The notes beneath the pieces are model-generated. The model saw nothing but the letters and a program-made list of their open reading frames with translations, ran no database searches and was not told the DNA's origin. From an uncultured Muribaculaceae bacterium (GTDB taxonomy: Bacteria > Bacteroidota > Bacteroidia > Bacteroidales > Muribaculaceae), in assembly GCA_910584365.1 (NCBI GenBank), contig CAJUAF010000016.1, forward strand, positions 31,964 through 60,479: DNA of 28,516 bases, written 5' to 3'. Of the stretch, positions 1 to 7,880 are shown one piece after another (the first letter of the stretch is position 1; every line of letters begins with the position of its first letter). The position numbers were made by a program, and so were the translations under genes.

Positions 1-42
1 GCCGCTTGCAGGAAAAAGAAACTGAGTTTTCTCTTGCAACAT
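1..42 (-). CDS. 5' end of a second copy of the GT-C-like membrane glycosyltransferase (partial)
   Basis: Only the first 14 codons are inside the window, reading leftward off the edge from the ATG at 42. They encode MLQEKTQFLFPASG, identical to the start of the complete glycosyltransferase that begins at 2465, and the DNA is identical over this stretch. The preceding DNA (43-240) also matches the DNA before the complete gene, so this is the start of a tandem duplicate. Whether the rest of the copy is intact cannot be seen. The window edge falls inside the repeat, so an assembly break at a repeat is possible. Confidence 0.7.
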   Translation of the reverse strand, partial: MLQEKTQFLFPASG

Positions 43-50
43 AAGCAGCG

Positions 51-239
51 TTAATTGGATATGTCGGTTAAGAAGATTAGAATTCGACTGAGCGGGGAGT
101 ACGGGGAGAAAGGGATGACATCGCGGATGCTTGTCATGCCGGTAACGAAGAGTACCAGACGCTCGAAACCGAGTCCGAAGCCGGCGTGGGGCACTGTGCC
201 GGAACGGCGCGTATCGAGGTACCACCACATATCTTTCAT
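51..239 (-). pseudogene. Duplicated 3' fragment of asnS
   Basis: The minus-strand reading begins at MKDMWWYLDTRR and corresponds to roughly the last 53 residues of the intact AsnRS at 2500-3894, including class II motif 3 (GFGLGFERLV). Several residues differ (RRS for RRF, PHA for PHS, MTS for MTN). A one-base indel shifts the frame after DVIPF, so the usual ending is replaced by an unrelated tail. It has no catalytic core or anticodon-binding domain and cannot be a working synthetase. It sits 12 bp past the stop of one glycosyltransferase gene and just before the start of the next copy, so it is best read as debris carried along in a tandem duplication. Confidence 0.85.
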
Positions 240-251
240 CTTCGGATTTGG

Positions 252-2465
252 TCAGGTTCTGTCAGATTCCGTTTGTCTGCGTCCGGTAGCTTTAGCTGCG
301 GGCTTGAGCATCTGTAGCAGCTGCAGCCCGACAATCACCAGCAACGGCCATACATACAGATTCAGCCGATACCATTGAGTGAAACCACTGATTACAGATA
401 CAATATAGTTAGACAGATACATTAACCATGGAATACAAAAAATTATTATTCCACAAATCATGTCGGGATGGCCACGGCTTGTAGTCTGCCTTGTTATCTG
501 CCATATTGTTACTGTAAAAAATATTAGCAGTAGTGTGTTTACCATACTCATGAATGGACGGCCCCACTGGATAAGCGTTGTGCCGAAGATTCCAGAGGAA
601 TGAATGAGTTGTCCATTGGGAGTAATGAGTGAAAATCGCTGCAATACAAATCCAGGTAATTCCCATAAATGTTCGTCCATAGTACTATGGATGAAATTAT
701 CTAACGGTTTATAACGATCCTGAAGAGGAGATTGCAACATATCATGGTGAAAATAGTCCCATATAATGTAATCCAATGGGTTTGGTTTCGGATTTAATGA
801 ATCCCCGTATATCTTTTCAAGATGGCCACGCAAGACAGAATCCGGACAGGCGCTGGCATCCACTACTCCCATAGCGGCAAAATCATATAAGAAATTGACG
901 GTACCGATGTAAGAAAAAGATTTTACATTATAATAACTTTTTATGGGCTTACTATAGAAGTAGAGTAATCCCACAGGAATTAATGCAGCAATAGAGAATC
1001 GCAGACATAATCGCAGGCTTTTCCTCTTCCATGCGACAATAATCCACAGGACACTTTCCAGGGGTAAAACCCATAGGAATCCAGGTTTGAGAGCTAATAA
1101 AACGATACTCCAGATCATACTTTCAGAAATATCCTTCATGCGAACGGTCTGTATCGAACGTACCAGTGCATCCGTATATAGTAAGACTGATACCATAGAT
1201 AAGGTCTCAGACATTTCGATACCCGCCGCGTGGATAAGATCCGGGTTCATAAAAACAACAACACAGCCCCAGAAAATCAACCATTCGTTATTTATAAATC
1301 GTCTGGCAAGACGACGGAAAAGGAATACACTTCCCAAAGTCGCCAAAATTTGTATTATGGAGATTGCGTAAAGATAATTTTCGTTGAAACAAATTTTGCA
1401 TAATCCGATAAAAAGCGGATAAAGGGGAGTGCGCACAGCATCAGGAATGCCATTACGGAAATGTTCCCAGGCTTCTTCATAGCTGGCAGAATCCCAGCCC
1501 AATATGGAGCCGGTAGAAATTGTTGGATATAAAGTCGCGATATAGATTGCTGCCAGAAATATAATCAACAGAAGATAAAGAAATTTAGGTATTCCGGTCG
1601 GTTGTATATTGTTCGGCATCCGGCGGTACTCGAATGCAAAATTAGCAAAGTTGACTTTTTTAATGCGGAACGGAGCCACACATTGAGCCGCAATAATTAC
1701 CAGGAGTGGGATTATAGGAGTGATTACCGGCAACATATACTCAATATGGTGTCTGCCTAAAAGAGTCAGTGTCCCGTACAATATAGTGAATAAACTGATC
1801 GGTATCAGTTGATAAAAGATTCTACATCCATTATAGAATTGCCATAAAAGTGTTATCCAGCCTATTATCAGCAGTTTGTTTATATCGGCATATCTGATAG
1901 AGAATATACCGATGATTGAGGGTTTTACCTGGGGAGGCAGATAATAATATATTTCAGCATCAATAAAGGGATGATGTGCATGGAATATATGTTTATATGG
2001 CAGTTGATCAAGGAACTTGACCAAGCTGAAGCCAAACGCATGGGGTTCCGTAGGCCAGGAGAGCATCGGAGCCATCATGATGGTCAATAGTCCTGACAGG
2101 ACTATTGTGAGGGCTATCGACAGTGCGCGGCGCCGGGGTTGGAGGACGGCGCGGGTGAGGGTGAGAAAGGAGGCGGTGCCCAGCAGGAGGCGTATGGCGT
2201 CGGGCGGGGTGGCGATGAGCTGGGGGCGGAGGACGGGAAGGAGGCCGAAAAGGACTGTCCCCCAGAAGACGAGGCGCTTTCGGCGGGGGATGTAGAGGCC
2301 GAGGGTGGCGGCCATCAGGGGGATTGCGAGCGGAAGAAAAAGCGCACGCCATCCGCAGGAGATGGCGCACGCTATTGTCAGTATCACCGTCCAGACGGGA
2401 ATGGTCATCCATCCGGAGCGGTAGCCGCTTGCAGGAAAAAGAAACTGAGTTTTCTCTTGCAACAT
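252..2465 (-). CDS. Large multi-pass membrane glycosyltransferase, GT-C (GT39/ArnT)-like
   Basis: This is a 737-residue, very hydrophobic protein with many predicted membrane spans. From about residue 295 onward it resembles GT-C transferases that use polyprenyl-phosphate sugars: a membrane span is followed by a loop with GWDSASY and then RTPLYPLF, which fits the first acidic lumenal loop and the R-x-P-x-YP pattern of the ArnT/PMT-like superfamily. The first roughly 290 residues are also membrane spans and look like part of another GT-C protein (HHIEYMLPVI), so the protein may be a fusion. It starts 34 bp after asnS and is probably cotranscribed with it. The first 400 bp or so are GC-rich like the neighbours, whereas the rest is visibly AT-richer, which suggests mixed ancestry. 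Sugar and acceptor are unknown; a role in envelope glycan or protein glycosylation is inference. Confidence 0.7.
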   Translation of the reverse strand: MLQEKTQFLFPASGYRSGWMTIPVWTVILTIACAISCGWRALFLPLAIPLMAATLGLYIPRRKRLVFWGTVLFGLLPVLRPQLIATPPDAIRLLLGTASFLTLTRAVLQPRRRALSIALTIVLSGLLTIMMAPMLSWPTEPHAFGFSLVKFLDQLPYKHIFHAHHPFIDAEIYYYLPPQVKPSIIGIFSIRYADINKLLIIGWITLLWQFYNGCRIFYQLIPISLFTILYGTLTLLGRHHIEYMLPVITPIIPLLVIIAAQCVAPFRIKKVNFANFAFEYRRMPNNIQPTGIPKFLYLLLIIFLAAIYIATLYPTISTGSILGWDSASYEEAWEHFRNGIPDAVRTPLYPLFIGLCKICFNENYLYAISIIQILATLGSVFLFRRLARRFINNEWLIFWGCVVVFMNPDLIHAAGIEMSETLSMVSVLLYTDALVRSIQTVRMKDISESMIWSIVLLALKPGFLWVLPLESVLWIIVAWKRKSLRLCLRFSIAALIPVGLLYFYSKPIKSYYNVKSFSYIGTVNFLYDFAAMGVVDASACPDSVLRGHLEKIYGDSLNPKPNPLDYIIWDYFHHDMLQSPLQDRYKPLDNFIHSTMDEHLWELPGFVLQRFSLITPNGQLIHSSGIFGTTLIQWGRPFMSMVNTLLLIFFTVTIWQITRQTTSRGHPDMICGIIIFCIPWLMYLSNYIVSVISGFTQWYRLNLYVWPLLVIVGLQLLQMLKPAAKATGRRQTESDRT

Positions 2466-2662
2466 AAGCAGCGTTAATGGGGGATGTCAGTTCAGAAGAT
2501 TAGAATTCGGCTGAGCGGGGAGTACGGGGGAAGGGGATGACGTCGCGGATGTTGGTCATGCCGGTAACGAAGAGTACCAGACGCTCGAAACCGAGTCCGA
2601 AGCCTGAGTGGGGCACTGTGCCGAAACGGCGCGTATCGAGGTACCACCACATATCTTTCATC
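2424..2662. repeat. Direct repeat, copy B (asnS 3' end plus glycosyltransferase start)
   Basis: This is the intact counterpart of the repeat at 1-240. It spans the first 14 codons of the complete glycosyltransferase, the 34-bp spacer, and the last 53 codons or so of asnS. In this copy the asnS reading frame is intact and ends in the normal AsnRS C-terminus (…RSAEF). Confidence 0.9.
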
Positions 2663-3894
2663 GGGATGTTCATTTCCTCGATGCGGGTCATCAGTTTGTC
2701 GTAGTTTTCCTCGCGCTCGGAGCCGCCTATGATTTCCCCGATGGCGGGGAAGAGTACGTCCATGGCGCGGACGGTCTTGCCGTCGTCGTTGAGCTTCATG
2801 TAGAACGCCTTGATTTCTTTCGGATAGCCCGTAAGGATAACGGGGCGTTTGAAATAGTGTTCCACAAGATAGCGTTCATGCTCGCTCTGGAGGTCGACGC
2901 CCCATTTGACGGGGAACTCGAACTTGTGGCCGCTCTCTTCGAGGAGCTTGACGCCCTCGGTGTAGGTCAGGCGGACAAATTCCTGGTTTACGACCGACTC
3001 CAGGCGGGAAATCAGCTCCTTGTCGTAATGTTCGCACAGGAATTCGATGTCGTCGCGGCAGTTGTCGAGGGCATACCGGATGCAGTATTTCAGGAAGTCC
3101 TCGGCCAGGTCCATGTTCTCGTTGATGTCGATGAAGGCTACTTCCGGCTCAATCATCCAGAATTCGGCCAGGTGGCGGGGAGTGTTGGAGTTCTCGGCGC
3201 GGAAGGTCGGTCCGAAGGTATAGATGGCTCCAAGGGCGGTGGCTCCGAGTTCGCCTTCGAGCTGACCGCTGACGGTCAGGGCCGTAGGTTTGCCGAAGAA
3301 ATCGCAGGAATAGTCTATCTTTCCTTCCTCGGTGCGCTGGGGATTCTCCATGTCGAGGGTTGTAACCTGGAACATGGCTCCGGCTCCCTCGCAGTCGCTG
3401 GCGGTAATCAGCGGGGTGTTGAGGTAGAAGAAGCCCCGTTCCTGGAAATAGCGGTGGATGGCGTAGGCCAGGGTGGAGCGCACGCGCAGCACAGCCGAGA
3501 AAGTGTTGGTGCGCGGACGCAGGTGGGCGATTTCGCGCAGGAACTCCAGGGAGTGCCCCTTTTTCTGGAGAGGATAGCTCTCGGGGTCGGCGGAGCCGTA
3601 GACTTCCAGGGTCTTTGCCTGCACCTCCACCGACTGCCCCTTGCCCATAGATTCAACCAGCGTTCCCTCGATGCAGAGGGCCGAACCGGTGGTTACAGGC
3701 TTGAGCTGGTCATCGGAGAAAGCCGACATATCCAGAACAATCTGGAGGTTTTTAATGGTGGAGCCGTCATTGAGGGCCACGAACTGAACGTGTTTGTTGC
3801 CGCGGCGGGTACGGACCCATCCCTTGACGCAGACCTCTTTGCCTGTAAGCTCGGAGGCTTTGCCGAAAATATCTGTAATTTTTGTACGTTTCAT
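2500..3894 (-). CDS. asnS: Asparaginyl-tRNA synthetase
   Basis: This cytoplasmic enzyme charges tRNA-Asn with asparagine using ATP. The 464 residues match the usual length of bacterial AsnRS. An N-terminal OB-fold anticodon-binding domain (about residues 20-103) is followed by the class II catalytic core. Motif 2 is seen around FRAENSNTPRHLAEF (about 232-246) and motif 3 as GFGLGFERLV (about 431-440). The C-terminus RDVIPFPRTPRSAEF is typical. The gene starts 19 bp after the stop of rluB and precedes the glycosyltransferase by 34 bp, so it most likely belongs to one transcript from the rluB promoter. Its last 53 codons are duplicated as a dead fragment at 51-239. Confidence 0.97.
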   Translation of the reverse strand: MKRTKITDIFGKASELTGKEVCVKGWVRTRRGNKHVQFVALNDGSTIKNLQIVLDMSAFSDDQLKPVTTGSALCIEGTLVESMGKGQSVEVQAKTLEVYGSADPESYPLQKKGHSLEFLREIAHLRPRTNTFSAVLRVRSTLAYAIHRYFQERGFFYLNTPLITASDCEGAGAMFQVTTLDMENPQRTEEGKIDYSCDFFGKPTALTVSGQLEGELGATALGAIYTFGPTFRAENSNTPRHLAEFWMIEPEVAFIDINENMDLAEDFLKYCIRYALDNCRDDIEFLCEHYDKELISRLESVVNQEFVRLTYTEGVKLLEESGHKFEFPVKWGVDLQSEHERYLVEHYFKRPVILTGYPKEIKAFYMKLNDDGKTVRAMDVLFPAIGEIIGGSEREENYDKLMTRIEEMNIPMKDMWWYLDTRRFGTVPHSGFGLGFERLVLFVTGMTNIRDVIPFPRTPRSAEF

Positions 3895-3913
3895 CTGAAA
3901 CGGGATTTATCGG

Positions 3914-5494
3914 TTATTCAAAAGAACCCATCTTAAGGAAGTTCACTTCCTCCTGGGTCAGATAGCGCCAGCGTCCGCGCGAGAGGTTCTTCTTGGTGAG
4001 CCCTGCGAAGTAGACGCGGTCGAGCTTGGTGACGTGGTAGCCGAGCGATTCGAAGATGCGGCGCACGATGCGGTTGCGGCCCGAGTGGATTTCGATGCCG
4101 GCCTGGTTGCGGTCGTTCTCCGTCACGTAGGAGATTGCGTCGGCGTGGATTTCTCCATCCTCAAGCTCGATGCCGTCGGCGATACGCTGCATATCCTCCT
4201 CGGCAATGTCCTTGTCGGTCCATACGTGGTAGATTTTCTTCTTCACGTACTTGGGATGGGTCAGCTTGGAGGCCAGGTCGCCGTCGTTGGTGAGCAGAAG
4301 CACGCCGGTGGTGTTGCGGTCGAGACGTCCTACGGGGTAGATGCGTTCGGTGCAGGCTCCCTTGACGAGGTCAAGGACGGTGGTGCGGCCGTTGGGGTCA
4401 TCGGAGGTGGTCACGCAATCCTTCGGCTTGTTCAGCAGGATGTAGCACTTGCTTTCCAGTGCTACGGCCTTGTCCTTGAATTCCACGGTGTCGTCATGGG
4501 AAATCTTCATGCCGAGTTCGGTGACCACGTTGCCGTTGACTTTGACAAGTCCCTGCTGGATAAATTCGTCGGCCTCGCGGCGTGAGCAGAGTCCGGCGTT
4601 GGCCAGGAACTTGTTCAGACGGATCTGTTCGTTGGGATCGGGCAGCGGCAGCTCATACTCGATACGTTTGGGACGGGGCACGAAGCTCTTGCCCTGGCGC
4701 ATCTGGTTGTTCTGAGGGCGACGGTTGTTGTTCTTGAATCCTCCGGGGCGGTTGTTGTTATATCCGCCCTGACGGTTGTTATTGTTGTACCCACCCTGGC
4801 GGTTGTTGTTGTATCCGCCCTGACGGTTGTTATTGTTGTAACCACCCTGGCGGTTGTTGTTATATCCGCCCTGACGGTTGTTATTGTTGTACCCGCCCTG
4901 GCGGTTGTTGTTGTTGTTGTATCCGCCCTGACGGTTGTTATTGTTGTACCCACCCTGGCGGTTGTTGTTATATCCGCCCTGACGGTTGTTGTTGTATCCG
5001 CCCTGGCGGTTGTTATAGTTGTTGCGCTGCTGGTAACCGCCCTGCTGACGGGGCTGGTAGCCTCCCTGCTGGGTCTGTTCGCCCTGAGCTGCGGGATTCT
5101 CTATGCCGTCGGCTGCGGCCTGCTCGGGACGCTGCTGGTAAGGACGCTGCTGATAGGGGCGCTGCTGATAGCCTCCCTGGTTGTAGTTGTTGCGCTGGTA
5201 GCCTCCCTGACGGTTATTGTTGTAACTGCCCTGGTTGTTGTAACCGCCCTGACGGTTATTATACCCTCCCTGGTTATAGTTGTTGCGCTGCTGATAGGGA
5301 CGCTGCTGGTAACCGCCGGACCGGTCTCCGTAGGCGGGACGTTCGGCATTGTCTGATGCGCCTGTTGCGGCGTGGTCGGCATTGGTGAATGAAGACTTCT
5401 CGTAATGCTTGTCTTGGCCTGGGGCGTTGTCGGCAGCGCCCTGGATTTGGCCGATACGTGGACGTTTAGGTTTTTTAGCTTCGTTAGCTTCCAT
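3914..5494 (-). CDS. rluB: RluB/RsuA-family 23S rRNA pseudouridine synthase with long Asn/Gly/Arg/Tyr-rich N-terminal repeat region
   Basis: The C-terminal half is a classical RsuA/RluB-type enzyme that isomerises uridine to pseudouridine in ribosomal RNA. An S4 RNA-binding domain lies at about residues 290-337 (IRLNKFLANAGLCSRREADE). The catalytic segment PVGRLDRNTTGVLLLTNDGD carries the nucleophilic Asp at about 392. The N-terminal 280 residues are low complexity, with QQRPY and NNNRQGGY repeats. The core block (about residues 161-253) contains ten consecutive N(2-5)RQGGY units and a degenerate final RPGGF. Such extensions are known in Bacteroidetes RluB homologues, but their function is not established; RNA binding or condensate formation is inference. 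It is the first gene of the rluB-asnS-glycosyltransferase group and has a long leader from a strong promoter at about 5643-5674. Confidence 0.93.
   Translation of the reverse strand: MEANEAKKPKRPRIGQIQGAADNAPGQDKHYEKSSFTNADHAATGASDNAERPAYGDRSGGYQQRPYQQRNNYNQGGYNNRQGGYNNQGSYNNNRQGGYQRNNYNQGGYQQRPYQQRPYQQRPEQAAADGIENPAAQGEQTQQGGYQPRQQGGYQQRNNYNNRQGGYNNNRQGGYNNNRQGGYNNNNRQGGYNNNNNRQGGYNNNNRQGGYNNNRQGGYNNNNRQGGYNNNRQGGYNNNNRQGGYNNNRPGGFKNNNRRPQNNQMRQGKSFVPRPKRIEYELPLPDPNEQIRLNKFLANAGLCSRREADEFIQQGLVKVNGNVVTELGMKISHDDTVEFKDKAVALESKCYILLNKPKDCVTTSDDPNGRTTVLDLVKGACTERIYPVGRLDRNTTGVLLLTNDGDLASKLTHPKYVKKKIYHVWTDKDIAEEDMQRIADGIELEDGEIHADAISYVTENDRNQAGIEIHSGRNRIVRRIFESLGYHVTKLDRVYFAGLTKKNLSRGRWRYLTQEEVNFLKMGSFE
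4738..5020. repeat. In-gene tandem repeat encoding N(2-5)RQGGY units
   Basis: These are imperfect tandem units of about 21-30 bp within rluB. Each encodes a run of two to five Asn followed by Arg-Gln-Gly-Gly-Tyr. Unit length varies by whole codons, so the frame is kept. A looser set of related repeats (QQRPY, NNYNQGGY) lies further toward the protein start at about 5120-5320. Slippage or recombination between units could change copy number between strains. Confidence 0.9.
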
Positions 5495-5642
5495 AATTAC
5501 AAATTAGGTGTCGTTGTGTCGGATGATATTGTTCGGTATAATTTGAGGTGAAGTGATTATGTCTGATTTAGACGCTGTATGAAACAGACAGCTTTGGCGG
5601 GCCTTCACGGCCCAATCCCTCTCCTTATGATAATTATAACGC
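5495..5642 (-). other. Long 5' leader of rluB
   Basis: If transcription starts a few bases past the -7 box at 5643-5650, the rluB message has an untranslated leader of about 140 nt, far longer than the 20-30 nt predicted for other genes here. It contains a GC-rich stem candidate (GGGCC / GGCCC around 5597-5611) and an A/T-rich stretch before the start codon. No known riboswitch was recognised. Confidence 0.4.
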
Positions 5643-5674
5643 CAAAGTTACTGCTTTTTCTTCAATCTCGCAAA
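5643..5674 (-). promoter_or_regulatory. Bacteroidetes-type promoter for rluB
   Basis: On the minus strand a perfect TAACTTTG (-7 type, 5643-5650) lies 20 bp downstream of TTTG (-33 type, 5671-5674). Both the motifs and the spacing fit the Bacteroidetes primary sigma factor consensus. The region is shared with a promoter firing the other way at 5722-5753. Confidence 0.7.
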
Positions 5675-5721
5675 TTTTTATAAAAAAAGCGGAGAGCGAC
5701 AAAATCTTTTGCACAAATAAT

Positions 5722-5753
5722 TTTGCATATCAGAATAAATTGTAGTACCTTTA
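5722..5753 (+). promoter_or_regulatory. Bacteroidetes-type promoter for the FN3-like secreted protein
   Basis: TTTG at 5722-5725 is followed after 20 bp by TACCTTTA at 5746-5753, one base off the TAnnTTTG consensus. It lies about 95 bp before the chosen ATG at 5850, which predicts a leader of about 90 nt. Confidence 0.55.
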
Positions 5754-5849
5754 CCGCCATAGAAACGTGAAGATTCTATCTTAAATCTGTTAGTTTTAAG
5801 TAGTTTGACAGACGATCATTATCATTTTGTTATTTTTAAAGCTGTATTT

Positions 5850-7511
5850 ATGCATAAACGACTACTTTATGCCGCCTGTCTCCTTTCTGTTGCGACAGGT
5901 GCGGGGGCCGTCGACGCCCCTTCAGTCCTGAACCAGACCGGTTACGACGGACAGTCTCTGACATTGTCCTGGAGTCCGGTGGAAGGAGCCACCGGATATC
6001 AGGTCTCCGTATGGACTCTCGGGACCAGTGTATCAGAGGCCCGGGATGTCAACCTGGTCATCAATAAGGATAATCCTACGCTCTACACTCCCGCTGTGGA
6101 CGGTCATCTGGATGAGGCTGTACTGACTTTCTCTGTCTCCGGTACGGACGGGGTTGAAGCCGGGCAGACTTTGCCGCTGATTTTCCGTCAGGCCGACGCC
6201 GAGCATCAGATATCCTCCATTTTCCGCGGTGACATTTTTGTGGGGCAACTCGCAGCCTATAACCAGGTGTCCTCTAACAGTGTGTTCGGAGGTTATCCTC
6301 TCGATGAGTTTACCGAATGTCTCTATATACAGGCGGGTCCGCAGGGTGAACAGCCGTCCGCACCCGGTACTCTCACCATCACCCGTGTCGAAAACACGTA
6401 TCGTCCCAACGTCTACCTGAAAAAGGATGAGACCGTAGGCGCGGCCGAGACAACTCTCCATATCACCGGGATGGATCCGGCCCTGAACTATTACGCCGCT
6501 GTCAAAGCTGTCAGAGACGATGATGTGTCCCTGCCTTCCGAAATCCTGCATCTCGACGGCGTTCTCCCGGCGCTGCTGACCGGCGCTACGGATTTCACGT
6601 CTGATTCCTATACCGCTAACTGGGAGGCTAATCCCAAAGGATACTCCTATGCGGTGACCAATTACGAGATTATCAAGGCGCCCGATTCCGCGCCCCTCGA
6701 GCTTGTAATTATGGAAGACAGTTTTGACAAAGCAACCGAGGGGACGTTTGATTCTCCCGTGGAGCGCATTGACGCTGATGACTATACCGGAATGCCCGGC
6801 TGGACAGTCAAATCCGCGATAGCCGCCAAAGGAATGTTCGGAACTTTCGACGGGATGGTTATCGCCGGACGCAATTACGGTGGCGGCGAGATGGCTACTC
6901 CTCCGCTGGGATTCGCCGACGGAGATGCAACCGTTTCCCTGCGTCTGCAGAGCAGCAAGCCCGGTGAGGATGAAATTCTCGTTTACGTGGGAGAATATAA
7001 TCCCGAGGCCGTGACTGTCCTTCCCGTTCCGGCCGACGGAATCGTGGAGCAGACTGTGACTCTTTCCGGTGTCTGTGACGGAGCGACAGTCCACATCGAT
7101 TCCCGGATGCTCAAAAAATTCATGCTTGACAATATAAAGATTTCCCAGACTCTCCAGGCCGGCCAGCAAGCCTGCGCCAAGCGGGAATCCGCTACCGTAA
7201 ATGATGCTACTTCCTGTACTTTCACCGGTCTGAATCCCGACAGTGAATATGGTTATACCGTAAGGACTGACTATCAGGATTTCTTCGGCTTGATACATGA
7301 GGGACCGGAATCCGAAATGAAGGAAGTAGGTTCTTTCGCCGGAGTTGAAAACGTAATCACCGATGCCGGAAATCTCTCTCCGGTGGTTTCCGTGGTGTTC
7401 ACCGACCTGGCAGGGCGCCGTCTGCTCACCCCCGCTCCCGGCACTATCGTAATCCGCACAGAGATTCACGCCGACGGTTCCCGCACCAGTTCCAGATTCA
7501 TCATGCGCTGA
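5850..7511 (+). CDS. Secreted fibronectin type III / jelly-roll-like protein of unknown function
   Basis: The ATG at 5850 was chosen because it gives a clean Sec signal peptide (MHKRLLYAACLLSVATGAGA, likely cut before VDAP). A longer reading from a TTG at 5805 would bury that signal. The mature protein (553 residues with signal) starts with an FN3-like domain (about residues 24-110) containing a typical LTLSWSPVEGATGYQVSV core. Two further FN3-like segments are visible (TANWEANP… and TSCTFTGLNPDSEYGYTV), flanking a stretch starting at MEDSFDKATEG that resembles jelly-roll 'choice-of-anchor' domains. The C-terminus (VFTDLAGRRLLTPAPGTIVI…) resembles the sorting-tail-like ends common on Bacteroidales secreted proteins. 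No catalytic motif was recognised; an adhesive or structural cell-surface role is inference. Confidence 0.75.
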   Translation: MHKRLLYAACLLSVATGAGAVDAPSVLNQTGYDGQSLTLSWSPVEGATGYQVSVWTLGTSVSEARDVNLVINKDNPTLYTPAVDGHLDEAVLTFSVSGTDGVEAGQTLPLIFRQADAEHQISSIFRGDIFVGQLAAYNQVSSNSVFGGYPLDEFTECLYIQAGPQGEQPSAPGTLTITRVENTYRPNVYLKKDETVGAAETTLHITGMDPALNYYAAVKAVRDDDVSLPSEILHLDGVLPALLTGATDFTSDSYTANWEANPKGYSYAVTNYEIIKAPDSAPLELVIMEDSFDKATEGTFDSPVERIDADDYTGMPGWTVKSAIAAKGMFGTFDGMVIAGRNYGGGEMATPPLGFADGDATVSLRLQSSKPGEDEILVYVGEYNPEAVTVLPVPADGIVEQTVTLSGVCDGATVHIDSRMLKKFMLDNIKISQTLQAGQQACAKRESATVNDATSCTFTGLNPDSEYGYTVRTDYQDFFGLIHEGPESEMKEVGSFAGVENVITDAGNLSPVVSVVFTDLAGRRLLTPAPGTIVIRTEIHADGSRTSSRFIMR

Positions 7512-7880
7512 TATTCCGCGTAGACAGACCGGTCGCCTATAACTGAAAACAGGGCTGACAGGAGGATTCGCTCCTCTTGTCAGCCCTGTCGGTATCGGCA
7601 GGATTCGGCGGACAGCTACGGAAACAAGATCGAAAACGATAGCGAGAACCCGGGGTGGCTGCGAAAACAAAAACAACCTCCGGCCGTCAGGCCTTCACAG
7701 GCAAAGCTGGCGCCATGTAACCGGCGCCCCGCGCTCCCCGGACAATCTGTTATTTTCTTAAAGCCATTTCATTGGTCTTGATAATAAAGTCCCGGAGGAC
7801 TTCTCTTGTCGCAAAGCTGCCGCGGTCATCCTCTCGGAGGTTTTGCTCCCTAAGCGGGCAGCTGCCTCCTGACCGATGCC
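7512..7880. other. Convergent intergenic region without a confident gene
   Basis: The region lies between the stop of the FN3-like gene and the stop of the convergent minus-strand gene. It holds one strong hairpin (7549-7589) and several shorter GC-rich inverted repeats, for example AGCTGCC / GGCAGCT around 7815-7865. A minus-strand reading frame of about 40 codons ends at 7750 with protein-like content but has no start codon; it is described under findings. Confidence 0.5.
7549..7589. terminator. Hairpin terminator between convergent genes
   Basis: A 12-bp perfect stem (ACAGGGCTGACA at 7549-7560 with TGTCAGCCCTGT at 7578-7589) continues inward through GGAG/CTCC. On the minus strand the stem is followed by a short T run (CCCTGTTTTC), and on the plus strand by no T run. 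It could act in both directions in this convergent arrangement and looks better for minus-strand transcripts. Confidence 0.6.

Larger units (their letters stand above)
1..240. repeat. Direct repeat, copy A (asnS tail plus glycosyltransferase start)
   Basis: This stretch aligns over its whole length with 2424-2662. The first 55 bases (the start of the glycosyltransferase and its immediate upstream DNA) are identical. The remainder, corresponding to the asnS 3' end, differs at about a dozen positions and one single-base indel by hand alignment. Similarity stops abruptly after 240, which marks the duplication junction next to the stop codon of the complete glycosyltransferase at 252. Confidence 0.9.

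Noticed and set aside
51..239. Independent small gene or aaRS-like paralogue
   Set aside because: It aligns only with the last part of AsnRS, is frameshifted, and lies exactly within a duplicated DNA segment.
2608..3936. Long open frame antisense to asnS
   Set aside because: It is a shadow of a well-supported GC-rich gene and has no recognisable domain.
4738..5020. CRISPR-like array
   Set aside because: The repeats are in-frame codon repeats inside rluB without unique spacers of constant length.
5805..5849. TTG start for the FN3-like protein
   Set aside because: It would place 15 residues before the signal peptide; the ATG at 5850 gives a normal secreted protein.
6033..7676. Long minus-strand open frame opposite the FN3-like gene
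   Set aside because: The plus-strand protein has a promoter, signal peptide and FN3 pattern; the antisense frame has none.
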